This document shows, one piece after another, positions 15,466-24,783 of a DNA stretch of 57,030 nt. Positions within the stretch are counted from its first letter, which is position 1, and the number at the start of each line of letters is the position of its first letter. A model generated the notes under the pieces. The model was not told where the DNA came from. It did not search any database and saw only the letters and a program-made list of their open reading frames with translations. Made by a program: the position numbers and the translations under genes. The DNA comes from Candidatus Cloacimonadota bacterium (lineage in GTDB: Bacteria > Cloacimonadota > Cloacimonadia > Cloacimonadales > Cloacimonadaceae), in NCBI GenBank assembly GCA_023421135.1, contig JAEZUG010000075.1, positions 1-57,030 on the forward strand, given 5' to 3'.

Positions 15466-16071
15466 TTATTGGGCAAAATACTGTTCGGACTTCATACCGG
15501 GAGCTTGCTCCGGATAGTCGGTCTTGGCGCCACGCTCGCCTCTGCCCTCGTGGATATGGGTGAAGGTGCTGTCTTTGAGAACTTGTTTGCTAAAGACAGA
15601 GTATTCCTGCCCCAGATTATTCTTGACCTTGATGTCCCAGAAACCTTCCGTCACAGTCCAGCTCACGCTGGCACCGGGAGCGATATCTCCAGAGAGATCA
15701 TCCTGCCCCCAGCTCACATCTCCCGAAGGCGATAGATATACGTTTGTAATGGTGCGGTTGCTGCTATTCACCAGAAGAATGGCACCCCCGTCCGAGATGA
15801 GGGTCAGAACGTTTACAGAACCTAGTTCCACATACCTGTTCTGCACTCCACTGAAGAGATAGAGCCCGTCGTAGGAAACCCGGACGTCCTGATTGGTGTT
15901 GTAGAACCGGGAATAGTTTTCCGAGGGACGGATAACCAGGCTGGATTCATAATCCAGGGTAACGTTTACATCTGTAGTGCTGCGGTTTCTGATCCGCAGC
16001 TCACCGTCCTCTTCACAGGCGAAGAGCAGCAGTGCCAGAACTAGGGTCAAAAGCAAAGGAATCTTTTTCAT
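15466..16071 (-). CDS. Lipoprotein with two beta-sandwich-like repeats
   Basis: 201 residues. Lipobox at LLLFAC (Cys19). The mature part has two similar segments (about 26-100 and 100-172). The second reads ITNVYLSPSGDVSWGQDDL, GDIAPGASVSWTV, FWDIKVKNNLGQEYSV, a pattern found in secreted small beta-sandwich proteins of unknown role. The C-terminus is polar. It sits in a housekeeping block between clpX and pepP with a good AGGAG site. Function unknown, probably exposed in the periplasm. Confidence 0.8.
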   Translation of the reverse strand: MKKIPLLLTLVLALLLFACEEDGELRIRNRSTTDVNVTLDYESSLVIRPSENYSRFYNTNQDVRVSYDGLYLFSGVQNRYVELGSVNVLTLISDGGAILLVNSSNRTITNVYLSPSGDVSWGQDDLSGDIAPGASVSWTVTEGFWDIKVKNNLGQEYSVFSKQVLKDSTFTHIHEGRGERGAKTDYPEQAPGMKSEQYFAQ

Positions 16072-16087
16072 AAAGAAGCTCCTTTTA

Positions 16088-17332
16088 TTAGTTTACAACG
16101 GCCTTTCTTTTCTTCTCGAGGGGTGCTTTGAGATCATAAACCGGAGCGCTTTGGCCTCGTACCACATCAGATGTGATGATGCACTTCTTCACGTCTTCCC
16201 GATCCGGAATCTCATACATGATAGTCAGCATGAATTTTTCCATGATCGAACGCAGTCCACGCGCACCTGTCTTCTGATTAATGGCAACTTTGGCAATCTC
16301 GCGGAGGGCTTCTGTTTCAAACCCCAGATCCACACCATCCAGTTCGAAGAGCTTTTGATACTGCTTGCAGAGTGAGTTGCGGGGCTCTGTGAGAATATCC
16401 AGCAGAGCATCCTCATCCAGCTCGTGCAAGGTGCAAAAAACCGGCATACGGCCGATTAGTTCCGGGATCAAGCCATACTTCAGCAGGTCTTGCGAAATGG
16501 TCTGCTCAAAGAGCGAAGCATCTTCCTGCTTGATCCCCAGGCTGACGTCGAAGCCTATGGCCTTTTTATCAATGCGTTCCTTTATGATCTTTTCCAAGCC
16601 GAAGAAAGCTCCGCCAGCTACGAAGAGAATGTTGCGGGTATCCATCTCAATGAAATCCTGCTGGGGATGCTTGCGTCCGCCTTTGGGCGGAACGTTCACC
16701 TTGGTGCCTTCCAGAATCTTCAGGAGTGCCTGTTGCACACCTTCACCAGAGACATCCCGGGTGATAGAGGGAGTTTCGGACTTGCGGGAAATCTTGTCTA
16801 TCTCGTCGATATAGACGATGCCTTTCTCAGCCCGGGATACGTCGTAATCTGCATTTTGTAAGAGACGCACCAGGATGTTTTCCACATCTTCACCCACATA
16901 ACCGGCTTCGGTGAGGGTGGTGGCATCCGAGATGGCAAAGGGCACCTTCAAAAAGCGCGCCAGAGTCTGAGCGATCAGGGTCTTACCGCTGCCGGTGGGC
17001 CCGATCATCAGAATGTTGCTCTTTTCCAGGTCTATCTCATCCTTCCGGTTTTGCCGGAAGATACGTTTGTAATGGTTATAAACAGCGACCGAAATGATCT
17101 CCTTGGCTTTGGTTTGGCCGATCACATACTGATCGAGATACTTCTTGATATCGCTGGGCTTTGGCAGCTCAAACTCATCCTGATTCTCTGCCGGAGAGGA
17201 ACCTTCCACAATGTCGTGACACATCAGGATGCACTCATCGCAGATGTTTCCGGCAATGCCGCGGATCAGTTTGTTCACTTCCCCTTCCGTTTTACCACAG
17301 AAGGAGCAACTGAGGTTTCTATATTTATCCAA
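16088..17332 (-). CDS. clpX: ClpX ATPase subunit of ClpXP
   Basis: A 414-residue AAA+ unfoldase feeding ClpP. The N-terminal C4 zinc domain has Cys9/12 and Cys31/34 (LSCSFCGKTE, GNICDEC). Walker A GPTGSGKT, Walker B KGIVYIDEIDKI, sensor/pore GYVGEDVE, and the ClpP-docking loop region IGFD are visible. The start is a TTG preceded by AGGA, giving the usual N-terminus before the zinc domain. It lies 21 bp downstream of clpP. Confidence 0.97.
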   Translation of the reverse strand: MDKYRNLSCSFCGKTEGEVNKLIRGIAGNICDECILMCHDIVEGSSPAENQDEFELPKPSDIKKYLDQYVIGQTKAKEIISVAVYNHYKRIFRQNRKDEIDLEKSNILMIGPTGSGKTLIAQTLARFLKVPFAISDATTLTEAGYVGEDVENILVRLLQNADYDVSRAEKGIVYIDEIDKISRKSETPSITRDVSGEGVQQALLKILEGTKVNVPPKGGRKHPQQDFIEMDTRNILFVAGGAFFGLEKIIKERIDKKAIGFDVSLGIKQEDASLFEQTISQDLLKYGLIPELIGRMPVFCTLHELDEDALLDILTEPRNSLCKQYQKLFELDGVDLGFETEALREIAKVAINQKTGARGLRSIMEKFMLTIMYEIPDREDVKKCIITSDVVRGQSAPVYDLKAPLEKKRKAVVN

Positions 17333-17353
17333 GCTAATCCTCGCTTTTCTTTG

Positions 17354-17938
17354 CTATTTACGGTTGGTTATGACTTCGTCAATAATCCCGTAGGTTCTGG
17401 CTTCATCGGCACTCATAAAGAAGTTCCGGTCTGTATCAACTTCTATCTGCTCCAGGCTTTTACCTGTGTGACGCTGCAGAATCTCATTCATTCTGGTGCG
17501 CAGATAAAGGATTTCACGGGCCTGAATCTCGATATCCGAGGCCTGCCCCTGAGCTCCACCCAGAGGCTGATGTATCATTATCCGGCTGTTAGGCAAGGCT
17601 ATCCGCTTCCCGGGTTCCCCCGCTGCCAGCAGCACCGCTGCCATGGAAGCAGCCTGACCTATACAGATAGTACTCACCTTGGGGCGGATATACTGCATAG
17701 TATCGTAAATCGCCAGGCCGGAAGAGATGATCCCACCGGGGCTGTTGATATACATATAGATATCCCGCTCCTGATCTTCACCTTCCAGATGTAGCATCTG
17801 TGCCACCACTGAGGCCGCCAGATTGTCTTCTATGGGGCCACCTACAAAGATAATGCGGTCTTTGAGCAAACGGGAATAGATATCATAAGCCCGTTCTGCC
17901 CTGCCGACCTGTTCCACTACCATGGGAATGTAATTCAT
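17354..17938 (-). CDS. clpP: ClpP serine protease subunit
   Basis: A 194-residue ClpP with the full catalytic triad: Ser98 (GQAASMAA), His123 (MIHQPLGG) and Asp170 (DTDRNFFMS). The N-terminus is only slightly extended before the mature-like sequence IPMVVEQ. GGAGG lies four bases before the ATG. It sits between tig and clpX, the classical tig-clpP-clpX order. Confidence 0.97.
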   Translation of the reverse strand: MNYIPMVVEQVGRAERAYDIYSRLLKDRIIFVGGPIEDNLAASVVAQMLHLEGEDQERDIYMYINSPGGIISSGLAIYDTMQYIRPKVSTICIGQAASMAAVLLAAGEPGKRIALPNSRIMIHQPLGGAQGQASDIEIQAREILYLRTRMNEILQRHTGKSLEQIEVDTDRNFFMSADEARTYGIIDEVITNRK

Positions 17939-17950
17939 CTTTCCTCCAGA

Positions 17951-19279
17951 TTATTCGGCTGAGTTTTCTTCAGCCTCGTCTATGACCTTTTCGAGCATGT
18001 TTTCATAAGGCTCTTCCACAAACTCATCCTTGTTCTCTTCCGGAACAGGCACAAAGAATTCAGAAGTGTCGGCAATCTGCTTCAGCAGGAAATAGCCCTG
18101 CACGACTTCTTTATAGGTCTCATCGGATATATCTTTCTGATTGGCTTCTTTCCAGGCTTCGACGGTCTTATCATCGAGGATGGCCTCATGCGTGTAGTAC
18201 TCATGCAGCATCTCGTCTGTCACTTCCAGAGGCATGGCCTTGCGAAGATTGTTCATGATATAGACGTTGATCATTTCCTGGGCGATCTGCATCTGGTATT
18301 GATAGAGATAATAGGCTTTGGTCTGCTCGTCGGCAATCTTGGAGGTTTGCTGCTCTGCAAGGTATTTGAGAGTCTTCATGGGCAGCTCAAAGTTGTTATC
18401 CACAAAGAGCTTGGAGATCACAGCCTGGTTCTTGCCATTGATATTGAGATGCTCGTTTTTCAGCCGCATATCATCGGCAATCTTGCTGCGCATTTGCTCC
18501 ATGGAATCAAACTCCATATCCTTGGCAAACTCATCATCCAGAGCAGCGATTTGCTTGCGCATCACGGAATTGACCATGATCTTGGCAGGATAGCTGGCCT
18601 CAGGATCAATTGTGGCATCTATCTCACGCATTCCGTAAATGATCAGCTTGCCGGAGACATTTACCTCGACCACATCACCGGTCTTGGCACCGACCAGCTC
18701 CGGGAAGGAACGGAAGGGCTTGGTATCACCGGCGTAAAAAGTGAAATTCACAGTGTAGCTTTTGCCATCCAGTTCCAGGCTGATCTCGCTGGCGAGCTCA
18801 TCCTCGGCTTCGGCTGTTTCCACATCGACCATCACGGAGTGCTCCTGACGCAGCTCTTCCAGATAGCGGTTCACTTCATCATCCAGCAGCATTGGAGTGT
18901 AGGGCACCTTCAGGTTGTCAAGCTGCTTAAACTCCAGCTCGGGTTCAACTTCGATCTCGATCTGGATGCTCATCTCGGAGCCTTTGGCCCACTTGATATC
19001 CTTGATCTCAGGATAAAGCAGGAAACTGATATCGTGCTCTTTCACGGCTTCTTCAAAGACGTCGTCAACGACTTCTTTCTGGAAATAATCTTCAATCCTG
19101 TCGGCATAGAGACGTTCCACCATGGAAAGAGGGGCTTTGCCCTTGCGAAAACCCGGAACCACCAGCTCCTGAGCTGCTTTTTTCAGGTACTTATGATAGT
19201 ATTTATCCACCCGTTCCGGCTCGACTGTGATATCGATGGCCTTGCTGGAGGCATTGATGGGATTGATGCTAACTTGCAC
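17951..19279 (-). CDS. tig: Trigger factor
   Basis: A 442-residue ribosome-bound chaperone. The N-terminal ribosome-binding signature is PGFRKGKAPLSMVERLYA (residues 42-59), followed by a degenerate FKBP-like domain (about 155-235) and a helical C-terminal domain with an acidic tail. The start is GTG with AGGAG six bases upstream. The FKBP-type middle domain lacks the usual aromatic active-site signature GDxVxxxYxG, so prolyl isomerase activity is doubtful. Confidence 0.93.
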   Translation of the reverse strand: MQVSINPINASSKAIDITVEPERVDKYYHKYLKKAAQELVVPGFRKGKAPLSMVERLYADRIEDYFQKEVVDDVFEEAVKEHDISFLLYPEIKDIKWAKGSEMSIQIEIEVEPELEFKQLDNLKVPYTPMLLDDEVNRYLEELRQEHSVMVDVETAEAEDELASEISLELDGKSYTVNFTFYAGDTKPFRSFPELVGAKTGDVVEVNVSGKLIIYGMREIDATIDPEASYPAKIMVNSVMRKQIAALDDEFAKDMEFDSMEQMRSKIADDMRLKNEHLNINGKNQAVISKLFVDNNFELPMKTLKYLAEQQTSKIADEQTKAYYLYQYQMQIAQEMINVYIMNNLRKAMPLEVTDEMLHEYYTHEAILDDKTVEAWKEANQKDISDETYKEVVQGYFLLKQIADTSEFFVPVPEENKDEFVEEPYENMLEKVIDEAEENSAE

Positions 19280-19316
19280 TGTATACTCCTTGTAGTGTTT
19301 AATATTAATATAAAAA

Positions 19317-19401
19317 TGGTGCGAAAGAGGGGACTCGAACCCCTACAGGTTTCCCCACTGGATCCTAAGTCCAGCGCGTCTGCCAATTCCGCCACTTTCG
19401 C
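19317..19401 (-). tRNA. tRNA-Leu(UAG)
   Basis: Acceptor GCGAAAG/CTTTCGC; anticodon stem CTGGA/TCCAG with loop CTTAGGA giving UAG; long class II variable arm; T-loop GTTCGAGTC; encoded CCA. It lies upstream of tig. Confidence 0.95.
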
Positions 19402-19725
19402 ACGTCTGACAGTATTCTGGGTATATATATTATATACTTGAGCGATCATATTTTTTCAAAGTGGTGCTTCTGTCAAGACCTTTGTAAGTGACTGGTGACG
19501 AGTGACGAGTGACAAGAGAGTGACAGTGTTAAGCTGTGAGATAGACGTTTTTCCCCTATGAGTTTTAGGATAAGACGATTTGGTGGATGGGCTGCCTCCC
19601 CTTCAGGGCTTTTCGGGCAGACACACAGGTCTGCACCTACAAGCTAATAGTGAAAAGTTAATGGTGATTAGAGCTAAGCCGCAGTCTCCCAGCTACACAC
19701 TGACTTTCTTGTTACTCGTCACTTG
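19402..19725. other. Intergenic repeats between tRNA-Leu and panC
   Basis: No gene. It holds GTGACGAGTGACGAGTGACA-type simple repeats (about 19488-19525, and the complement near 19715-19740) and the hairpin GGGCAGACACACAGGTCTGC (19615-19634), which recurs at 35317-35338 and 35504-35523. Confidence 0.6.
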
Positions 19726-20577
19726 TTACTCGTCACTTTCTCCGTCTCCCAGAGCGGCATTGTCTATCAAACGCACCTTGTCGATATAGACTGCCATGAT
19801 CAGGCGGCTGGTTTCATCGACCCTGGTAAGTGGTTCCAGATTCTCTGGATCCACCAGTTCCAGATAGTCTATCCTGCCTCTGGCACCGATCGTCTTTGTG
19901 GCAATATCCAGCAGAGCAGGGACGGAACGCTCTCCGCTGCGGAAGGCTGCCTGGGCGGCTTTGAGAGCGGAACTAAGGCAAAGTGCGCGCTGACGCTGCT
20001 CTGTATCCAGATAGCTATTGCGGGAACTCATTGCCAAGCCGTCTGCTTCCCGGACTATCGGGCAGGAGACCAGATTGACCTGCAGATTCAGGTCTCTTAG
20101 CATGGTCATTAAAACCAATACCTGCTGAAAATCCTTAGATCCCATGAACATGCTATGCGGCTGAACCAGATTGACCAGTTTCAGCACTATGGTTGCCACT
20201 CCACGGAAGTGTCCCGGACGGCTGGCTCCGCAGAGCCTGGAGGAGATGTCGGAGACTTCCACCCAGGTCTTGTAGCCCTGGGGATAAATCTCTGCGTTGG
20301 AGGGAAAAAATACGTAGTCCACTCCATAGCCGGAAAGCAGCTCCAGATCGCGCTTCAGATCGCGGGGATAGGAGCTAAGGTCTTCACTGGGGCCAAATTG
20401 TGAAGGATTTACATAGATGGAGACAAAAGTGAGATCGCAGGCTGCCTTGCTGGCTGCCACCAAAGAGAGATGCCCCTCATGCAGAAAACCCATGGTAGGC
20501 ACGAAGCCGATCCTTGCCTCCGGAACTATCTGAGCTCTGGCTTCCCCCAATTCGGCTATGCTGTGAAGCAGTTTCAC
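19726..20577 (-). CDS. panC: Pantothenate synthetase
   Basis: A 283-residue enzyme condensing pantoate and beta-alanine in vitamin B5/CoA synthesis. Motifs: FVPTMGFLHEGHLSLV (HIGH-type), SIYVNPSQFGPSEDL, GHFRGVATIVLKL, MGSKDFQQ and READGLAMSSRNSYL. The GTG start overlaps the panD stop (GTGA), so the pair is translationally coupled. coaD elsewhere in the window belongs to the same pathway. Confidence 0.96.
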   Translation of the reverse strand: MKLLHSIAELGEARAQIVPEARIGFVPTMGFLHEGHLSLVAASKAACDLTFVSIYVNPSQFGPSEDLSSYPRDLKRDLELLSGYGVDYVFFPSNAEIYPQGYKTWVEVSDISSRLCGASRPGHFRGVATIVLKLVNLVQPHSMFMGSKDFQQVLVLMTMLRDLNLQVNLVSCPIVREADGLAMSSRNSYLDTEQRQRALCLSSALKAAQAAFRSGERSVPALLDIATKTIGARGRIDYLELVDPENLEPLTRVDETSRLIMAVYIDKVRLIDNAALGDGESDE

Positions 20578-20924
20578 TGTTTGATCTTGTTGTGCTCGTC
20601 CACAATGACGATTCTGGGACGATGAGCCTGGATTTCGGAAGAGTCCATCATGCCATAATTGACGATGATCACTTTATCGCCGGTTTGTGCCATACGGGCA
20701 GCTGCGCCGTTGATTCCGATCTCCCCGGAGCCGCGTTTCCCCAAGATCACATAGGTGCTGAAACGGGCACCATTGTTGATATTAAAGATTTCCACCCGCT
20801 CGAATTCCTGCATTCCGCTGGCATCGAGCAAGTCCGGATCTATGCTGATACTACCCTGGTAGTTCAGATCACATTCTGTGACTGTGGCCCGGTGTATCTT
20901 GGATAGTAGTATTTGCCTGAGCAT
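20574..20924 (-). CDS. panD: Aspartate 1-decarboxylase proenzyme
   Basis: A 116-residue pyruvoyl enzyme making beta-alanine for PanC. The self-cleavage site Gly24-Ser25 (NYQGSISID) is exactly where E. coli PanD has it, so Ser25 becomes the pyruvoyl group. ATG 20924 is chosen because it gives the family N-terminus MLRQILLSKIHRATVT; a longer frame to 21086 is not supported. First gene of the panDC pair. Confidence 0.96.
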   Translation of the reverse strand: MLRQILLSKIHRATVTECDLNYQGSISIDPDLLDASGMQEFERVEIFNINNGARFSTYVILGKRGSGEIGINGAAARMAQTGDKVIIVNYGMMDSSEIQAHRPRIVIVDEHNKIKQ

Positions 20925-21237
20925 GGGTTCCTCTTTTATATGTCTTGTGCTGCGCAGCGTTATGACCGGGGTTCTTCCCTGTATCATAAGCGGCTGCGCC
21001 TTATGTATATTAAGCTCTCTGAAGGGCTTATAGCTAATCGAACTTACTGTTTTGAGACAATTTAGCGCAGAGGGGGCTATTGTCAACAGAAATCGGCTTA
21101 TATTAGCTGGAAGCTGGAAGCTAAGGGGTATAGAAGCAATACCTTGCAGATGAGGATCCGCTGCCCAGGATGAATATGCTGACTACTAGCATGCATTACG
21201 ACATGTACAACAGATTGATCCATCTATTGGAAGAGCA
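20925..21237. other. Intergenic, nothing recognised
   Basis: 313 bp upstream of panD and downstream of the SUMF1-domain gene. No gene, clear terminator or known repeat was seen; it presumably carries the panDC promoter. Confidence 0.4.
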
Positions 21238-22908
21238 TTAATGAGCTGATCTACATACGCGGAATCCTACTCCCCGATCTACTAGATGTGGATACGTAAA
21301 ACCTCGACATGATACTCTGCACTCACCAACACCATAGCTCCATGCCCCTCCTCGGACTATCCTAGTACCATCTCCGGTTGGTCCCGGTGGGTTATCTTGG
21401 GGGCTTATGCTATAATACTCATCATCATATCCGTCCCAAATCCATTCCCAGAGATTACCACTCATATCATAAATCCCTAAAGCATTAGCATTTTTTGTCC
21501 CAACAGGACTTGGTCCATCGGTAGTACTGGTACCCATATACCATGCGACTTCATTGACATTATTGCTACCGGAAAAACGATAATCAGGCTGGTTTGATGC
21601 GCCACGTGCAGCGTATTCCCACTCCGCCTCACTCGGCAATCTATATCCATTATTATCCCAGTAGCAGTAAACAAAAGCACTCCATTGGTGATTATACAGA
21701 CTTGGAATCGGTCCCCAAGCAGATGGATTAGCACTGCCCATGATTACATAACATGGATCCAAGCCTTCACTCATACTACGCAGATTACAATACACCAAGG
21801 CTGCATAAGAACTAATATTGAAAGCCGGGTAGTTGTTTCCCAATCCTTCTCCAGTAGCAGGGTTCGAGCCCATTATTTCTGCCCATTCTGCTTGCGTAAC
21901 CTCATATTTGCCAAGGTAATACGGACTGAGAGTAACAGAGTGCACCGGTAGCTCATGACTGGATCCCTCTCCATAAGTATCACCCATCAAATAGGTGCCT
22001 CCCATAACGTAAACCATTTGGGTTGGTGTTATTGTCACCACAAAGTTTGATTTAGCAGCTAAACTAGATGCCCAATACTCTTTAAATCCTTTTACTTTGA
22101 GTGTTGCACTTGCAGCTATGTAGATCGGATTTGTGTAGGGAGTAGAGTTTTGCGTCGGATCCGTTCCGTCCGTTGTATATCTGATTGTTGCACCTTCTGT
22201 CTCACAATTAAGAGTAACCACTGGAATAGACGAATATGATCCCCCCGCTGGAGTAATTGTTGGCATAGCAACAGTATATATGTTTATACTATATGAAGCA
22301 CTGGCTGTTTCACTGGGGATCCAGTCATCTTTGAAGGCTTTTGCTTTTAGGGTTGTGCTGGAATAGATATGAATTTGTCCGCTATAGATCGTGGAACTAC
22401 TATCAGGCTCAGAACCATCCATTGTGTACCTGATATATGCGCCACTTGTTGTACAGGCAATACTGACATCCACAGAATCCCAAATCCCTCCCGCGGGACT
22501 AAAAGTTGGTGCCGCTACTTCCTGATATGGATGAACAATATAACTGGCAGAAGTTATCGAACTAGGCGTCCAGAACAGCTTATAGGCTTTTGCTTTGATT
22601 GTTGCGGATTTTGTGAGAGCTACCCCTTTATCATAGATTGTTGAATATACTGTAGGTTCTGACCCATCTACAGTGTATCTGATAACACAATTATCTGTAG
22701 CAGAAGACAAAGAAACAATTGTCAGACTATCGAAGACACCTCCATCAGGTGTAAACACTGGATCTGCTACTATGTTATGTTCCGGTTTCGTTGTTATCTG
22801 ACAACTTGAGAGGAAAACTCCGGTGATACCCAGTATCATCAGCGCTAACACTATTGTAACATAGTCAGTTAAAGCATAACTAAACAGGTTCTTAATACAC
22901 CTCATCAT
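21238..22908 (-). CDS. Lipoprotein: three HexC-type repeats plus SUMF1/FGE-like domain
   Basis: 556 residues; ATG 22908 has AGAGG five bases upstream. The N-terminus has a lipoprotein-type signal ending LSSC. Three tandem ~85-residue repeats follow (each FTPDGG..F/WDS..V.L....IRYT.DGSEPT..ST.Y), the chitobiase/beta-hexosaminidase C-terminal (CHB_HEX_C) module. Residues about 300-556 are a SUMF1/formylglycine-generating-type domain (MVYVMGGTYLMGD, YLGKYEVTQAEWAEIMG, YRLPSEAEWEYAARGA, GIYDMSGNLWEWIWD, RIVRGGAWSYGVGECRVSCR, GFRVCRS). Only one of the two catalytic-type cysteines of true FGE is at the expected place, so it is probably a binding domain. Extracytoplasmic role unknown. Confidence 0.85.
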   Translation of the reverse strand: MMRCIKNLFSYALTDYVTIVLALMILGITGVFLSSCQITTKPEHNIVADPVFTPDGGVFDSLTIVSLSSATDNCVIRYTVDGSEPTVYSTIYDKGVALTKSATIKAKAYKLFWTPSSITSASYIVHPYQEVAAPTFSPAGGIWDSVDVSIACTTSGAYIRYTMDGSEPDSSSTIYSGQIHIYSSTTLKAKAFKDDWIPSETASASYSINIYTVAMPTITPAGGSYSSIPVVTLNCETEGATIRYTTDGTDPTQNSTPYTNPIYIAASATLKVKGFKEYWASSLAAKSNFVVTITPTQMVYVMGGTYLMGDTYGEGSSHELPVHSVTLSPYYLGKYEVTQAEWAEIMGSNPATGEGLGNNYPAFNISSYAALVYCNLRSMSEGLDPCYVIMGSANPSAWGPIPSLYNHQWSAFVYCYWDNNGYRLPSEAEWEYAARGASNQPDYRFSGSNNVNEVAWYMGTSTTDGPSPVGTKNANALGIYDMSGNLWEWIWDGYDDEYYSISPQDNPPGPTGDGTRIVRGGAWSYGVGECRVSCRGFTYPHLVDRGVGFRVCRSAH

Positions 22909-23010
22909 GATCACCTCTTCAAGAAGAATGAGCTAATGTCAATTTCATATATGTTTAGGTTTCTGTCAACCCCTATCACTGCATACTTCTAATACGTGTT
23001 CCCCTAATTC

Positions 23011-23093
23011 GACACGCATGAGACACCCATGTGACACCCATGTAACACCCATGTAAACTCATGCGTGTCATATGCGTATGAGATGGGTTTTTG
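23011..23093 (+). repeat. 11-bp modular intergenic element, copy 3
   Basis: GACACGCATGA, modules GACACCCATGT and GACACCCATGT, one variant AACACCCATGT, then TCATGCGTGTC and ATGCGTATGAGATGGGTTTT. Confidence 0.9.
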
Positions 23094-23406
23094 AAGTGTG
23101 ATGAAGAGGAGAGTGGTTAAGATGTTGGGTGAAGGGAAGAAGTGATGCAGAAGTGGGTTATTTGTGTTAAATCTGTGGACCGATCCCAACGGTAAAGCCC
23201 CTTCAGGGCTCTTCACTGTGTGGGCTGCCTGGTCGATGGGCTGCCCGATGTCTGTTTACTCACCACTTCAGGGCTATTGCCAGAGAGCGGATAATGGAGA
23301 CGGGGACATCTCCAATCCAGAAAGACCGTTGAATAATTACCCGCTTCCAGATAATGCCGTGGAAAAACCTCAGAGTACACACATTTTAACCAAATGTCCA
23401 TATTAT

Positions 23407-23500
23407 GTCATTCCTGCGAAGGCAGGAATCCATGGTATTACAACCCATTGTTCAACATCTGGTTGCCTAGATTATGGATTCCTGCCTTCGCAGGAATGAC
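23407..23500. repeat. Inverted pair of REP-like units (94-bp MITE/BIME-like element)
   Basis: The 26-bp unit GTCATTCCTGCGAAGGCAGG+AATCCA at 23407-23432 is repeated inverted at 23475-23500, separated by 42 bp. A single unit is at 13-38. This is the arrangement of a BIME or a non-autonomous REP/MITE element. Confidence 0.85.
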
Positions 23501-23570
23501 GATGCGCGGAGCAAGGAGACGAAACCTAAGACGCGCCATGTTTTACGGCATGTGCAACGGTCTTAGAACG

Positions 23571-23670
23571 TTCTACGCAAAGATTCGTGTCCATTTGTGA
23601 TCTTTCATTGGTGACCATTTGTGGGAGAGAATCCTGTTGCTCCGGTCGATCCCGTCATCTGCGTTCAATA
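23571..23670 (+). repeat. Dispersed repeat ATTCGTGT...GTCATCTGCGTTC
   Basis: Related over about 100 bp to the reverse strand of 44586-44700. Shared blocks include CATTTGTGATCTTTCATT, GTGGGAGA, TCGATCC and GTCATCTGCGTTC. Similar strings are scattered between genes in many bacterial phyla. Confidence 0.7.
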
Positions 23671-23686
23671 CTTTTCCCAGGCTTCT

Positions 23687-24766
23687 CTAGTCTGCCCTCA
23701 CGACCTTCCCGCAGGAGATGGCTCCGCTGTTGTCCAAACGATAGAGATAGATCCCGGAGGAGAGCTGATTTCCGTTTGTATCCCGTCCATCCCAGCTAAG
23801 GCTGCTCTCTCCCTTTTGGACATTCTGAGAGCTATGATAAACCCGCTGTCCCCGCAGATTGAAGATGCTGAGCGTGGCTGAACCCTGCCCGGCAGAATCA
23901 AACTTCAGGCTCAGATTGTCCCGGAAGGGATTGGGTGTGGCAATCACTTGCGGCATCACTTGCGGCACAACTTCATCTTGATTCCCGGTGGGGAAGACAA
24001 AGTCCCAAATGACATCATAAGAGAAGTCTCCCTGGCTCACCCGGCAGACCAAAGGTGATTCTGCTGTGGCCGGTAGCGCCATTTCCAAAATGAAATCCGT
24101 CTGACCAACCAGTTCAACGCCCCCCAAAAACCACTTGAAGCTATGCTGAAAATTGTCGGAGGCGGCTTCCACAATGAACATCTGGCTCACATCCGGTTCC
24201 AGTTGGAGGGTATCCGCATTATCTGGAGTGGTGCTGCCGATATACAGATCAACGATGGAGACAGAGTGGATATTGACCGGTGTGTTGGGCAGACCGTTGG
24301 CATTGGTGGGCACCAGGCCGATATCCAACACAGTGTCCAAGCCCTCAATCACTTGTCCGAAGACGGCATAGGAGCCGTTCAAATGCGGAGTTGGCGCTAG
24401 AGTGATATAATACTGCGAACCGGCGGAATTTGGCGCAGTGGTGCGTGCCATGGCCAGGGTTCCGGCCTGATTGTGGTTGAGCAGGGGAGAAAATTCGTCC
24501 TGGATGGTGTAGCCCGGGCCGCCGTAGCCGGTTCCGTAGGGACAGCCATCCTGGATCACAAAGCCTGCCACCACGCGATGGAAGATCAGGTTGTTGTAAA
24601 ATCCGCTATTGGCCAGATCGATGAAATTGCCGGCTGTGATCGGCACGATATCGTCATAGAGCTTGCAGGTGAAGTTTCCCATAGAGGTGTTCCAGCGGGC
24701 AAACTGCAAGGCGGGCAGGGAGATGGTGATGAGGCAAAGAATGATAAATGTGCAGATTGTTTTCAT
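23687..24766 (-). CDS. Secreted cyclophilin-type PPIase with C-terminal FlgD/T9SS-like sorting domain
   Basis: 359 residues. A signal peptide (residues 1-20, ending LPALQ) is followed by a cyclophilin domain (about 21-178) with the catalytic FHRVVAGFVIQDG and GSQYYITLAPTPHLNGSYAVFG motifs, so it is probably an active peptidyl-prolyl isomerase. A linker Ig-like part (180-270) precedes a FlgD-type Ig/sorting domain (about 275-359: TPNPFRDNLSLKF, LSIFNLRGQRVYH, WDGRDTNGNQLSSGIYLYRL). A cyclophilin with a surface-sorting tail implies folding work outside the inner membrane. Single gene, possibly its own unit. Confidence 0.88.
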   Translation of the reverse strand: MKTICTFIILCLITISLPALQFARWNTSMGNFTCKLYDDIVPITAGNFIDLANSGFYNNLIFHRVVAGFVIQDGCPYGTGYGGPGYTIQDEFSPLLNHNQAGTLAMARTTAPNSAGSQYYITLAPTPHLNGSYAVFGQVIEGLDTVLDIGLVPTNANGLPNTPVNIHSVSIVDLYIGSTTPDNADTLQLEPDVSQMFIVEAASDNFQHSFKWFLGGVELVGQTDFILEMALPATAESPLVCRVSQGDFSYDVIWDFVFPTGNQDEVVPQVMPQVIATPNPFRDNLSLKFDSAGQGSATLSIFNLRGQRVYHSSQNVQKGESSLSWDGRDTNGNQLSSGIYLYRLDNSGAISCGKVVRAD

Positions 24767-24783
24767 GAGCTTCCTCCTGAGGA

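Larger units (their letters stand above)
22909..23686. other. Repeat-rich intergenic region
   Basis: 778 bp with no gene. In order: modular element copy 3 (23011-23093), GCCCCTTCAGGGC hairpin (about 23198-23212), REP-like inverted pair (23407-23500) and a TTCGTG...GATCCCGTCATCTGCGTTC repeat (23571-23670). Confidence 0.6.

Noticed and set aside
23687..23901. Separate small gene within the PPIase C-terminus
   Set aside because: Out-of-frame shadow of the conserved sorting domain.
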